A stretch of 64,000 nucleotides of DNA from Maylandia zebra (lineage: Eukaryota; Chordata; Actinopteri; Cichliformes; Cichlidae), in assembly GCF_041146795.1 (NCBI RefSeq), contig NC_135170.1, positions 6,066,033 to 6,130,032 of the forward strand, read 5' to 3'. A program made the position numbers and the translations under genes. A model generated the notes under the pieces. That model searched no databases. It saw only the letters and a list, made by a program, of their open reading frames with translations, and had not been told where the DNA came from. This document shows, in pieces, positions 44,987-55,260 of this stretch (position 1 is the first letter of the stretch; the number at the start of each line of letters is the position of its first letter).

Positions 44987-45359
44987 AAAGAACAAAAAGG
45001 AGAAGAAAAACAACAACCTCTTGATTCTTTACTTTGATGTAGTTACTTATCTAAGGTGGAAAGTTTTTTTTTTCTTTGTTTTGTTTGTTTGTTTGTTTGT
45101 TTGTTTTGTTTGGTTTTTGCTTTGTTTTATTATTTTCTTCAAGCCCTGTGTACAGGAGCTGCATACAAAAAGATATTTTGTGAAAAGGGTTGGCGTAATA
45201 AGCAAATGCTTCAGCCAATACCTTTTGATTAGCCTTGTCTCATGCTTTCTTTCTTTATGGTAGATTTTTGTTCTGTTTTCACTGTTTTTTGTTTTTTTTT
45301 TCTCACTGTTTTCACTGAGATTTGAATTTGAATGCTAATCAATAAAATCAAATCAAATC

Positions 45360-45925
45360 AATTAACTGCTCCTTCCATAATTCTTCCTCTGCCCCACTGC
45401 AATCCAGAAATATTAAATATTTAGGTATTAATGTTTCTCCTAAGCTTTCAGACTTAACTAAATTAAATCACATCCCACTTCTAAAGAAAGTAGAAGGCGA
45501 TCTGACTAGATGGAAATCTTTACCCATATCACTCATGGGAAGGGTCGCCACTATAAAAATGATGATCTTGCCAAAAATAAATTACTTATTTTTGATGATC
45601 CCTAACAAACCATCACAAGATTGGTTCAGATCTCTGGATTCATATATTTCCAAATTCCTTTGGAAAGATAAACCCCCGCGTATCAGCTTAAAAACGCTAC
45701 AAAGAACCAAGGATAGAGGAGGATTAGATCTGCCTAATTTTCACCAATACTTCTTAGCCAACAGGCTTCAGTTCATCTCAGAATGGTCAAAACATACCTT
45801 CCTAGATGAGCCCTGGCTAGATGTTGAACAGGCACTATGCAAGGATCTAGAGATTTCAGACCTACCATTTATTAGCTCAAACATCAAAAGACATGAATGC
45901 TTTAAAAGTATCAACATCAGCTTCT
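45360..45925 (+). pseudogene. L1-type ORF2, post-RT region
   Basis: Continues the L1 after the inserted LINE: IKYLGINVSPKLSDLTKLNH, WKSLPISLMGRVATIKMMIL, SKFLWKDKPPRISLKTLQRT and [19 protein letters not shown]. These are conserved in L1/Tx1 ORF2 after the RT domain. Interrupted at about 45925 by a Rex1-like LINE. Confidence 0.8.
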
Positions 45926-47340
45926 CTCAGAATCAGAATCAGAATCAGAATCAGAAAGGGTTTTATTGCCAAATGTTGAGCAGGTTTACAACATTAGGAA
46001 ATTGCTGCGGTGCTTCAGTGCAAACATACTGTCATAAAAATATAAAAATAAGAATAAGAATTAAAGGTGCTAAGTGGATAGATATATACATGATATATAC
46101 ATGAGTGCAGGTGGTGATCAGTGCCAAACATGGAATGATGCAGTGAACACAGCGTAGGGTCATGTGTTAGTGGTGGGAACAGTCATATGGTTATTGTTCA
46201 TGTGTCCGACAGCAGAGGGGAAGAAACTGTTCTTATGGCGAGAGGTTCTGGTGCGAATGGACCGGAGCCTCCTGCCTGAGGGGAGCAGGTCAAACAGACT
46301 GTGTCCAGGGTGAGAAGGGTCAGCTGTGATCCGAGCTGCACGCCGCAATGTCCTGGAGGTGTACAGGTCCTGCAGAGATGGGAGTCTGCAGCCAATCACC
46401 TTCTCAGCAGAGCGCACAACACGCTGCAGTCTCTGTTTGTCCCTGATAGTGGCTCCAGCGTACCACACGGTGATGGAGGAGGTGAGGATGGACTCGATGA
46501 TTGCAGTGTAGAATTGCATCATCGTCCGTGTTGGCAGGTTGAATTTCTTCAGCTGCCTCAGGAAGTACATCCTCTGCTGGGCTTTCTTAATGACGGAGGT
46601 GATGGTGGGCTCCCACTTCAGGTCCTGGGTGATGGTGATACCCAGGAAGCGGAATGAGTCCACAGAGGTGATGGGGGTGTCAGACAGGATGATGGGGGGG
46701 AGTGGAGCTGTGTGCTTCCTGAAGTCCACAATAATCTCCACTGTCTTTTGGGCATTCAGCACCAGGTTGTTGTGGCTGCACCAGGACACCAGACGTTCAA
46801 CCTCCCTCCTGTAGGCAGACTCATCCCCGTCCGAGATGAGTCCAATAACGGTGGTGTCATCTGCAAACTTGATTAGCTTGACAGACTGGTGGGTGGAGAT
46901 GCAGCAGTTGGTGTACAGGGAGAAGAGCAGAGGAGAAAGAACACAGCCCTGAGGGGAGCCGGTGCTGATGGTCCGGGAGTCCGAGACATTCTTTCCCAGC
47001 CTCACGTGCTGCTTCCTGTTTGTCAGGAAGTCAGTGATCCACCGGCAGATGGGATCAGGCACATTCATCTGGGAAAGCTTGTCTCGGAGATGGTCTGGAA
47101 GGATGGTGTTGAAGGCAGAGCTGAAGTCCACAAACAGGATCCTGGCGTAGGTTCCTAGGGAGTCCAGATGCTGCAGGATGAAGTGTAGGGCCATGTTGAT
47201 TGCGTCATCTACAGACCTGTTGGCTCTGTATGCAAACTGCAGGGGATCCAGGAGGGGGGCCGTGGGTCTTCAGATAGGAGAGAACCAGGCGCTCAAATGA
47301 CTTCATGACCACAGATGTCAGAGCCACGACAGCATGGTGG
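45926..47340 (-). mobile_element. Rex1-like LINE, 5'-truncated (- strand)
   Basis: The 3' tail is the repeat CAGAATCAGAATCAGAAT at 45929-45955, read in reverse. The - strand carries the Rex1/Babar-type RT (46160-47194) preceded by a frame-shifted stretch with VVALTSVVMKSFERLVLSYL (about 47260-47340). Inserted in the L1 post-RT region. Confidence 0.78.
46160..47194 (-). pseudogene. Rex1-like reverse transcriptase
   Basis: A 344-codon frame on the - strand: [18 protein letters not shown] (motif A, first catalytic Asp), then [35 protein letters not shown] (motif B), [15 protein letters not shown] (catalytic FADD), [15 protein letters not shown] and [15 protein letters not shown]. The C-terminal part has [20 protein letters not shown] and [20 protein letters not shown]. 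It lacks an N-terminal RT part in frame and any endonuclease, so the copy is dead. Confidence 0.85.
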
Positions 47341-48273
47341 GAGTTTCTAAAAATAACGGAGTCTTCATTAATCCCATGCAAACGTACACCTATCTGGAAT
47401 AACCCTGACATATTACAAAACAATAATATGATTAATTTCCCAGAATGGAGTTGTAAAGGAATTAAATACTTAAAACATATATTAGAGGGAACAGAATTTA
47501 TCCCATTTGACAGACTAGTTGCACAATATGGGATCAACAAGAAAAAAATTTTAGAATATCAACAAATTAAATCCATAATAAAAAAGAAATTTAACCTCAG
47601 TCAAGTTGAATTACAAACACCACCAAGTGCGGCACATTTCCTTACTCTTAAATCCCCCAAATTATTATCTAAAATATACAGAACACTTTCTAAATTAGAT
47701 GAATCAATATCCCTTCCTATTGCAAAGTGGGAAGCAGATTTATCAGTCAGTTTAGACCAAAACTTCTGGTCTCAGGTATGCTTAAAAACCTTTAAATTGA
47801 TTAAAAATCCCAGTCTGCAATTAATACAATACAAAATACTACATAGAGTGCACTATACAGGTCATCGGATGTTAAAGATGGGCTTTACATCTTCCAACAA
47901 CTGCTCACACTGTCAAAGCAATACACCAGACACTTACATCCACGCTCTTTGGTTCTGTCCACCAGTTCAGAAGTTTTGGCGCGAGATATGTGAAGACTTA
48001 TCGAAGTGTCTGAAATGTAACATTCCAACTTCCCCCTTAGTGTGTTTGTTGGGCAGCTTAGATAATGTCATTTCAGAAAAGAATATCGCCCATATGGTTT
48101 TCACTGCCCTATGCATAGCCAAGAAAACTGTCCTCATGAACTGGAAAAATAAAAATAATCTTAATTCTAACCAATATAGAAATTATCTATTAGATTACAT
48201 TAGTTTTGATACAGCCTCGGCCACCACATCAGATCAATTGCTCTGGGCTCCTTTGATCGGCTCCATCACCTAG
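47341..48273 (+). pseudogene. L1-type ORF2 C-terminal end
   Basis: An open frame to a stop at 48273, starting in native L1 sequence at FLKITESSLIPCKRTPIW. It has WEADLSVSLDQNFWSQV and the C-terminal cysteine/histidine motif NCSHCQSNTPDTYIHALWFC (C-x2-C-x8-H-x5-C), typical of L1/Tx1 ORF2 ends. It joins the pieces at 39103 and 45360 into one ORF2. Confidence 0.82.
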
Positions 48274-48715
48274 TGGGGGGTGGGGGGTCATAGTTTGGTC
48301 CCGCCTTCACTGTTGTGATTGGTGTGGGGGCAGGGACAGGCTTAGGGCGTCGGGGGGTTCCCCGGAGGCATCTTCCTTGGGGGGCTGAACCCGGGGTAGC
48401 GGTAATGTCCGGTTGGGGGCTCTTTTCTGACTGTTTCCTCGTGGCTGCGTGCAGCGGGGCTAGGGGAGGGTCTGTGCTGATGGACGTGGGTTACTGACCT
48501 GGTAGCCTGTCTGCCCCTGGGTGGGTCCGGGATGGGCATGAGGGTCTGGGGGCGCTCCGTCTCTGGGCCGGGGCCCTGGCCGGGCCTCGGGTCCTGGTTT
48601 GTGTGTTGCCGGGGTTGTGGGCGGGTGGGTGCATGGGGGCCCATCCCTGGCGCAGGGTGCCGCCGGTGTGTCGAGCCGCCTGTGGGGCTCTTCAACCGGT
48701 GGGGGAGATTGTCAC
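48274..48715 (+). other. GC-rich 3' UTR of the L1-type LINE
   Basis: Begins GTGGGGGGTGGGGGGTCATA right after the ORF2 stop and stays strongly G-rich with many GGG runs. It resembles the reversed GC-rich blocks at 33900-34330 and 50930-51150 that belong to the outer L1 shell. No coding. Confidence 0.6.
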
Positions 48716-48861
48716 ACCTTGCAGGAGCTTTCCTCTGACCACCACCAGTAGGCAAACATGGGGTTAGTATCTTGCCCAAGGATATTTGGCATGCAGCCTG
48801 GGATCGAACCACCGACCTTCTGATTAGTGGCTGACCTGCTCTGCCACCTGAGCTACAGCCA
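48716..48861 (-). mobile_element. tRNA-derived SINE (- strand)
   Basis: On the - strand TGTAGCTCAGGTGGCAGAGC is an A box, and GGTGGTTCGATCCCAGG about 50 bp later is a B box of RNA polymerase III promoters. A CTTGGGCAAGATACTAACCC body follows. Inserted in the L1 3' UTR. Confidence 0.75.
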
Positions 48862-48915
48862 GCTGTTAAGTCCCAGCTCAGGGATCTGGGACTTAACAGC
48901 CATCTGTGTGCATGG

Positions 48916-49523
48916 GTGTTGGACTTCCTCACTGGCAGAACTCAGGTGGTGAGGGTGGGCAGGTGCTTCTCCAACAGCATCACCATCAACACAGGAGCAC
49001 CTCAGGGATGTGTCCTCTCGCCACTGCTCTACTCCCTCTACACTTCAGACTGTGTGGCCACCCATGGCTCCAACACCATTGTGAAGTTTGCTGACGACAC
49101 AGTGGTGTTGGGTGCCATCTCCAACAACGATGAGGCGGCCTACATGGATGAAGTGAAGAATCTGGCATCGTGGTGCCAGGACAACCACCTCCAGCTGAAC
49201 GTCAGCAAGACCAAGGAGCTGGTGGTGGACTTCAGAAGGGGTCAGCACAGAGACTACAAGCCCATTATCATCAATGGAGCTCCAGTGGAGAGGGTGCAGT
49301 CCTTCAAGTATCTTGGTGTCCACATCTCCTCAGACCTGACATGGGCTGCCCACATTCAGGTCCAGACCAAAAAGGCTAGGCAGCGCCTGTATCACCTACG
49401 ACAACTGAGGAAGTTCAGGGTCTCTCCAAAGATCCTCAGGATTTTCTATACAGGCGCTGTGGAGAGCATCCTCACACAGAACATGACATCGTGGTTTGGG
49501 AACAGCTGTGTGAAGGACCAAAA
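48916..49523 (+). pseudogene. Rex1-like reverse transcriptase, C-terminal half, split by SINE
   Basis: [19 protein letters not shown], then [20 protein letters not shown] (motif B), [15 protein letters not shown] (catalytic FADD), [18 protein letters not shown] and [14 protein letters not shown]. The end resumes beyond the SINE at 49758-50032 (QRVIRTAERCCRIALAPLQD, then DPSHPGNKLFQLLQSGRRF). Motif A is missing, so this is a 5'-truncated copy. Confidence 0.83.
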
Positions 49524-49526
49524 TTG

Positions 49527-49757
49527 GGCAGGGATAGCTCAGTAGGTAGAGTGGTGGCCCCATGATCGGAAGGTCGGGGGTTCGATTCCCCTGAACAGCT
49601 ACCCTGAGGTACCCCTGAGCAAGGTACCGTCCCTACACACTGCTCCCCGGGCGCCCAATGGCTGCCCACTGCTTCACTGAGTGAATGGGTTAAATGCAGA
49701 GAGGGATTTTCCCCACGGGGACCAATAAAGTACACTTTCTTCTTCTTTCTTAAAAAG
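49527..49757 (+). mobile_element. tRNA-derived SINE (+ strand) inside a Rex1-like LINE
   Basis: GGATAGCTCAGTAGGTAGAG (A box) and GGGGGTTCGATTCCCC (B box) are spaced as in a tRNA. The body has CACTGAGTGAATGGGTTAAA, and it ends CCAATAAAGTACACTTTCTT with a CTT-rich tail. It interrupts the RT at the codon after VKDQ. Confidence 0.8.
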
Positions 49758-51169
49758 CTCTCCAGAGAGTGATCCGTACAGCAGAACGCTGCTGCAGGAT
49801 TGCTCTCGCCCCGCTCCAGGACACCTACACCAGGAGATGCCGGACTAGAGCAGCGCAGATACTGAAGGACCCGTCCCATCCTGGCAACAAACTGTTCCAA
49901 CTTCTGCAATCTGGTAGAAGGTTCTGCATCTTCCGGGCAAGGACAGAGAGACTCAAGAGGAGCTTCTATCCCCAAGCCATCCGTGCCCTAAACACACACA
50001 CCCGCCCTCTCACATCATCTATAATTGACTGAGACAGGACTCTTCCAGACACTCTAAAACCAGGAACAATGTACATTTCAAATTCCTTTAATTTTAAATA
50101 TGTTTATATTGTCTATCCTGTAAAATAGTCAGATGTCTATTCATATTAATGTACAGAATTCACCTGCTTGCTGCTACTACTGCACATTCACCCAGTGTAT
50201 ATACTATATATATATAATGTTCTTCCTCTACACCCCCCCCCCCAAAATTTTTGCACATGTCGAGGAGCGTGTCAGGCTACATTTCACTGTGTGTTATACT
50301 TGTATAACTATGCATGTGACAAATAAAGAACCTTGAACCTTGAACCTGATCCACACAGGTATGCACACAGGTGTACACACGGGTATTCACAGACGCGGAC
50401 TACAGCTTTCTTGGCTGCTGCATCAAAGCACACTGTGCACTGTCTATCTTGCGTGCTGCACAATATCGTTTATTATTTAGTAACTATTGATATCTATGGC
50501 TAGCTAGTTTATTGTGATGGTGCTTTTTTTTTCTATTATTATGTTGCTCTTTGTTGTTTGCTGTCTCCTCTGTTTTTTTTCTCCATACAGGTGACCCAGG
50601 AGTTTTGTTTTTTTTGTTTGTTTGTTTTTTTCTCTCTTCCCCCCCTTCTCACCGTCTCTTCTCCCCTTTGGTTTTCTTTCTTTCTCTCCCTCTCTTTCTT
50701 TCATTCTTTCCCCCTGTCCTATCCCCCAGTCATGTCTGTCCCGTTTGCAACTGAAAATAAAATAAATTCATAATTATAATAAAGGTCAATCAAATGGACC
50801 AATATGGCAAGGCCATGATGATCCACTTGGTAAAATAAAAAAAATTAAAAATTTAAAAAAAAAAAAAGGATTGACATAAATGGACATGTACACACAATCA
50901 CATTCCCCAAACATACTCTATACCCCGGGTCCAGGTACCCTCGCCCCTGGAGGGGGAAATGGCACCTAGTCCCAGGAGATGTTACCCTTTCCCCCGGGGT
51001 GGAGGCAAGCAGACCGCCCCAGGCATCCCCAGCAGCAGGGAGGCCGCGCATCCCAGATCCCAATCAGATGGCCAACACCTCCTTCCAGCCCCCCCCCCCC
51101 CCCGCCCCGATGGCCAGCAGAGAACAGGGGTGTGTGAAGACCCCAAACCTCCCTCCTCTTGCTCATGTG

Positions 51170-52932
51170 TACAGGGAGTGCAGAATTATTAGGCAAGTTT
51201 AATTTAGCAGGTTTTTACACCCTTTCTTATGCAACACCCAATGGAAGTCTGTTCACTCACAAAACACATCTTTGCATGTCTGTAACTCATAATGTAAAAT
51301 AGAAAATTGCAAATAAATTATTTAATATTTAATAGAAGGTTTCTTGAACATACTCTTTGTTCTTTGTACAGGGAGTGCAGAATTATTAGGCAAGTTGTAT
51401 TTTTGAGGAATAATTTTATTATTGAACAACAACCATGTTCTCAATGAACCCAAAAAACTCATTAATATCAAAGCTGAATGTTTGTGGAAGTAGTTTTTAG
51501 TTTGTTTTTAGTTTTAGCTATTTTAGGGGGATATCTGTGTGTGCAGGTGACTATTACTGTGCATAATTATTAGGCAACTTAACAAAAAACAAATATATAC
51601 CCATTTCAATGATTTATTTTTACCAGTGACACCAATATAACATCTCCACATTCACAAATATACATTTCTGACATTCAAAAACCAAACAAAAACAAATCAG
51701 CGACCAATATAGCCACCTTTCTTTGCAAGGACACTCAAAAGCCTGCCATCCATGGATTCTGTCAGTGTTTTGATCTGTTCACCATCAACATTGCATGCAG
51801 CAGCAACCACAGCCTCCCAGACACTGTTCAGAGGGTGTACTGTTTTCCCTCCTTGTAAATCTCACATTTGATGATGGACCACAGGTTCTCAATGGGGTTC
51901 AGATCAGGTGAACAAGGAGGCCATGTCATTAGTTTTTCTTCTTTTATACCCTTTCTTGCCAGCCACGCTGTGGAGTACTTGGACGCGTGTGATGGAGCAT
52001 TGTCCTGCATGAAAATCATGTTTTTCTTGAAGGATGCAGACTTCTTCCTGTACCACTGCTTGAAGAAGGTGTCTTCCAGAAACTGGCAGTAGGACTGGGA
52101 GTTGAGCTTGACTCCATCCTCAACCCGAAAAGGCCCCACAAGCTCATCTTTGGTGATACCAGCCCAAACCAGTACTCCACCTCCACCTTGCTGGCGTCTG
52201 AGTGGGACTGGAGCTCTCTGCCCTTTACCAATCCAGCCACGGGCCCATCCATCTGGCCCATCAAGACTCACTCTCATTTCATCAGTCCATAAAACCTTAG
52301 AAAAACCAGTCTTGAGATATTTCTTGGCCCAGTCTTGACGTTTCAGCTTGTGTGTCTTGTTCAGTGGTGGTCGTCTTTCAGCCTTTCTTACCTTGGCCAT
52401 GTCTCTGAGTATTGCACACCTTGTGCTTTTGGGCACTCCAGTGATGTTGCAGCTCTGAAATATGGCCAAACTGGTGGCAAGTGGCATCTTGGCAGCTGCA
52501 CGCTTGACTTTTCTCAGTTCATGGGCAGTTATTTTGCGCCTTGGTTTTTCCACACGCTTCTTGCGACCCTGTTGACTATTTTGAATGAAACGCTTGATTG
52601 TTCGATGATCACGCTTCAGAAGCTTTGCAATTTTGAGACTGCTGCATCCCTCTACAAGATATCTCACTATTTTTGACTTTTCTGAGCCTGTCAAGTCCTT
52701 CTTTTGACCCATTTTGCCAAAGGAAAGGACGTTGCCTAATAATTATGCACACTTGATATAGGGTGTTGATGTCATTAGACCACACCCCTTCTCATTACAG
52801 AGATGCACATCACCTAATATGCTTAATTGGTAGTAGGCTTTCGAGCCTATACAGCTTGGAGTAAGACAACATGCATGAAGAGGATGATGTGGACAAAATA
52901 CTCATTTGCCTAATAATTCTGCACTCCCTGTA
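51170..52932 (-). mobile_element. Tc1-like DNA transposon with a doubled left end
   Basis: TIR TACAGGGAGTGCAGAATTAT at 51367 and its complement ending at 52932 enclose a transposase gene. A second copy of the same TIR at 51170 heads an extra 197 bp on the left. The target is a TA within L1 3' UTR. Internal ends TGCATAATTATTAGGCAACT repeat near both termini. This is the family widespread in fish and amphibians. Confidence 0.88.
51828..52712 (-). pseudogene. Tc1-like transposase, C-terminally frameshifted
   Basis: A 294-codon frame on the - strand starting MGQKKDLTGSEKSKIVRYLV. Two N-terminal helix-turn-helix DNA-binding domains (residues about 1-110, with SSLKIAKLLKRDHRTIKRF) are followed by the DDE catalytic core: first Asp in KVLWTDEMRVSLDG, second in MIFMQDNAPSHASK, Glu in DLNPIENLW. 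It stops soon after KCEIYKEGK, about 50 residues short of the usual length of roughly 345. A small deletion at about 51828 shifts the frame. All catalytic residues remain. Confidence 0.85.
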
Positions 52933-53230
52933 GTGTTGCTGCGTGTTGTTCTAAACACGCATTTAAAATTTAAAACACGGGAGAGCATGGTGCTGCTGCC
53001 AGAGAGCAGCAGGTGTTAGCACGGCACCTCCCGAGAACCCTCAATGTCTACATGGATTTAAAATTGAAAGGTGGGCACCGGCGCCAGAGGTGGGGTTGAA
53101 TACACAGACGTCCACTGGACGCCGTTAACGTGCCCACCCACAATATATGTATATGTTATGAGAGCGTGAGTAATGTGCATGTCTAAGTTGTGGAATAAAA
53201 TTGAGGCACAGGCGGCCAGAAGGGGACAAG

Positions 53231-53245
53231 GGGGGGGGGGGGGAA
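53231..53245. repeat. Poly-G tract
   Basis: About 14 G in a row in the outer L1 shell. The exact length is unreliable in sequencing. Confidence 0.85.
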
Positions 53246-53420
53246 TGCCTCCCCTGCACCCTGGTGACACACCCGCACCCCAAGGCCCTACTTGTGTGGG
53301 TGGGGGTGTTGGAGTGGGAAGAGGGAGGCAGCCGGGGATGGGTAGCACCTCCCCATTCCAGAAATACATGAGCTCAGTCACTCAGAGCAAACATTACTTT
53401 TTCACACAGCAGTGATGACA

Positions 53421-53831
53421 ATGTCTCCTTTCATCCACACGTTTGGCTTTCTCTTCCTCTGCTTTCCAAGTAAGAGCCTCAGTTTCACATTCCCTCATAC
53501 ATAAACCTATAACTGTCCTCTTTGTTTGTACTGCAGTAATAATCGTATCCAAACATCCACAGCAGCATCATATTTAATCAAAGTCTTCCTCAGATTGTGA
53601 ACGTGAGCTCTAAGGTCCGCATACATGCAGCCACGGTGACGGGACCCGCCTTGTGATGCTCTGGTACCAGCAAAGAACAGGCAGTCAGTCTATGACCCTC
53701 ATTGGGTTTGGATATGGTACACGAGACCCGACCTACGAGCGTCAATATAAAGAAGAATTTAAGCTTGAAAGAGAAGACAACGTCAAAGGAGCTCTGATTA
53801 TTCCCACAGCAAACCTGTTACTCTGCCAGCA
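53421..53831 (+). pseudogene. TRBV: V8: TCR beta-type V pseudogene with preserved RSS
   Basis: The leader 53421-53469 (MSPFIHTFGFLFLCFP) has a good GTAAG donor, and an acceptor CTGCAG precedes 53537. The V exon has a stop (TAA) near 53574, a frame break before the first-Cys region (TGCAGCCAC at about 53626 is in the wrong frame), and a small deletion at the second-Cys region. The middle still reads [20 protein letters not shown]. It is a sister of V9 (shared [12 protein letters not shown]). The RSS is well preserved despite coding decay. It starts only 61 bp past the 20-kb insertion. Confidence 0.85.
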
Positions 53832-53870
53832 CACAGGGGTGTGGTTTAATACTGCTCCCTCACAAAAAGT
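53832..53870 (+). other. V8 recombination signal (23-bp spacer)
   Basis: Heptamer CACAGGG at 53832-53838, 23-bp spacer, nonamer ACAAAAAGT at 53862-53870. Confidence 0.75.
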
Positions 53871-53964
53871 CCCTCAGTGTCGTCTTCTTTTCTTCAGCTT
53901 TTACGTCAGAGGAAGCATGTCTTCACAGAGCAGAGAAGATAGGCAGTCGGTCTCATACTCGAAG

Positions 53965-54398
53965 ATGTGTTCAGCTGAAATCACACTTTTTTTTCTGCTC
54001 TTATTTCCATGTAATTTTTCTTCAACAATAACAACCTTCAGAATTTTTCTACTTGTTTTTGTCAACTAGTATTAACCACATTTTAAATCTCTTTCCTGCA
54101 GATCAAGCCAACTGTGTGACATTCCAGCAACCTCAGTCCAGGATAGTCAACGTAGGCGAAAGAGTAGAAATCCAATGCAGCCACGATGATGACAGTTTAT
54201 ACGTGATGCTCTGGTACCAGCAAAGGGATTATGGAGCGATGAGCTTAATTGGATATAGCTATGACACAAACAAACCCGACTATGAGCCGGCGTTTCAGAA
54301 TCACACCGAGATTTTGAGAGAGACCAGAGTGAAAGGAGCTCTGAGCCTCCCCAGTGTCAAACTGTCACACTCAGCTGTGTATTTCTGCGCTGCCAGTA
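53965..54398 (+). CDS. TRBV: V9: T-cell receptor V gene, beta type, apparently functional
   Basis: The leader exon 53965-54010 ([15 protein letters not shown] plus split codon) begins only 94 bp after the V8 nonamer, so the two units are tightly packed. The 91-bp intron ends in CCTGCAG and the V exon is 54102-54398. The N-terminus is [19 protein letters not shown]. Landmark residues are Cys41, Trp53 (VMLWYQQR) and Cys111 (VYFCAAS), plus Cys20 near the N-terminus. The frame is intact and the RSS strong. V9 belongs to a different subgroup from V1-V7, with a VTFQQ rather than HQTP start. Confidence 0.88.
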
Positions 54399-54437
54399 CA
54401 CAGTGATGTGGTTCAGTGACACAGACTTACTAAAACC
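54399..54437 (+). other. V9 recombination signal (23-bp spacer)
   Basis: Perfect heptamer CACAGTG at 54399-54405, 23-bp spacer, nonamer ACTAAAACC at 54429-54437 (one mismatch). Confidence 0.88.
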
Positions 54438-55149
54438 ATCTGTGCAGCCATGCTGTGCGAGACAGCATATTTCTGCAACAGTTTTGTAGAGATCGACATC
54501 TCTCATCACTCAAGTTTTTGGAGCTGCCATGTTGACCTGTCCAAAGCACATGAGGAGAGCAGGAGGTCAGACACAAACCAGCACAGAGAATGTGCTCTGG
54601 TGGTGGTACTCGCCTTCTCCACAAGGGCTGCGTCTGGATACCTGTGCCTCCCTGGATCTCCCATCCTTTATCTGCTTACCTGCTCATCCTGGCTGATTGC
54701 CTTGATCTAATTTAAGGCTTCGCTGGATCATTGTACTCTTCTCAGTTAGTGTAGCCCAGCTCTCTGTTGTATTCTTCCTTGTGCTTATGGTTCTCTGGCT
54801 AATCGTTGTTTCTCCGTCTCCCCTGTACCCTGGACCCCAGCCTGCCTTTCCTGGAACCCTTTTGGATGAGTGAGAGTGTGACTGAGGCACAGCGTGGATC
54901 TTTTGGACCGAGTGTGTTTCTTTCACGAGTGGAGTGAGTGTGAGCATGTCTGTTCTCCAGGCCTGGACCTGCCCACGGAATCTCTGGACCCCTCTTCCCC
55001 CTCTCACTGTACATATGTAAATATTCCACTTGCACTTCAGTCCTACCTAGTAATTGTGACAGAATCAGGTTAAGTTAAAGAAATAAAAGACCCCACTTTC
55101 CAATGAATTGCAATAATAGATTTGAGATAAATGCAGGTAAAGTAAAGGC
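54438..55149. other. Intergenic DNA between V9 and V10
   Basis: Part (about 54640-55065) has a C/T-rich composition like an old LTR or LINE remnant and ends TAATTGTGACAG, but no second end or coding motif was found. Confidence 0.3.
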
Positions 55150-55260
55150 AATAATTCAGTTCAATTTCATTTATACAGTTCCAAATCACAACAACAGTCA
55201 TCTCAAGGCACTTTATATTGTAAAATAGACCCTACAATAACAGTCCCAGAAATAATAATA
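55150..55260 (-). mobile_element. L2 LINE 3'-tail fragment
   Basis: CAGTTCAATTTCATTTATAC then CCAAATCACAACAACAGTC, a reversed L2 3' end like that at 4255. Confidence 0.7.

Larger units (their letters stand above)
40629..45355 (+). mobile_element. Full-length CR1/L2-superfamily LINE with 5' tandem monomers
   Basis: Inserted in the L1 RT. The order is: 5' region of about twelve 25-26-bp monomers (40636-40960), a short leader, ORF1 (41033-41743), ORF2 (41866-44986), and a 3' UTR ending in an AATCAAATCAAATCAA tail at about 45355. ORF2 is open except for one break at an A7 run. It is the intact relative of the RT-deleted LINE at 14012-16604. Given how open the frames are, this is a young copy. 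Confidence 0.85.
48862..50345 (+). mobile_element. Rex1-like LINE, 5'-truncated (+ strand)
   Basis: RT coding from about 48872 to 49523, resuming after a SINE at 49758-50032. The 3' end has AATAAAGAACCTTGAACCTT at about 50322-50345 (a GAACCTT-type tail). A 15-bp perfect inverted repeat marks its 5' junction (48862-48876 / 48886-48900), consistent with a 5' micro-inversion at insertion. Confidence 0.8.
34551..50865 (+). mobile_element. L1-type LINE (+ strand) with several elements nested in it
   Basis: Bounded by the 17-bp direct repeat AAGGATTGACATAAATG (34534-34550 and 50866-50882) and ending in an A-rich tail at about 50830-50865. It is 5'-truncated inside ORF1 (34551-34640, LKLPEDTVKNIDFDRVHRIA). 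Collinear ORF2 pieces lie at 35064-35752, 39103-40628, 45360-45925 and 47341-48273, and 3' UTR at 48274-48715 and 50346-50865. Nested within it are the LTR element 35753-39097, a LINE at 40629-45355, a Rex1-like LINE at 45926-47340, a SINE, and a second Rex1-like LINE that itself carries a SINE. Confidence 0.82.
33359..53342 (-). mobile_element. Outer shell of a 20-kb nested insertion: L1-type LINE 3' part (- strand)
   Basis: The segment begins with an 11-T run at 33359 (a poly-A tail read in reverse) and is flanked by the 17-bp direct repeat TAGCACCTCCCCATTCC at 33342-33358 and 53343-53359. That is the long target duplication of an L1-type insertion. The shell itself is GC-rich 3' UTR sequence at 33370-34550, 50866-51169 and 52933-53342; no ORF2 remains. 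The bases at 33430-33480 are the reverse complement of the L1 3' end at about 50770-50830. A second L1 and a Tc1 element were inserted into it. Confidence 0.8.

Noticed and set aside
48342..48932. Pro/Arg-rich 196-codon frame on the - strand
   Set aside because: Antisense of the G-rich L1 3' UTR and a SINE; no family resemblance.
49530..49605. Possible functional tRNA gene
   Set aside because: It has A and B boxes but no cloverleaf with intact stems was evident, and it continues into a SINE body with a CTT-rich tail.
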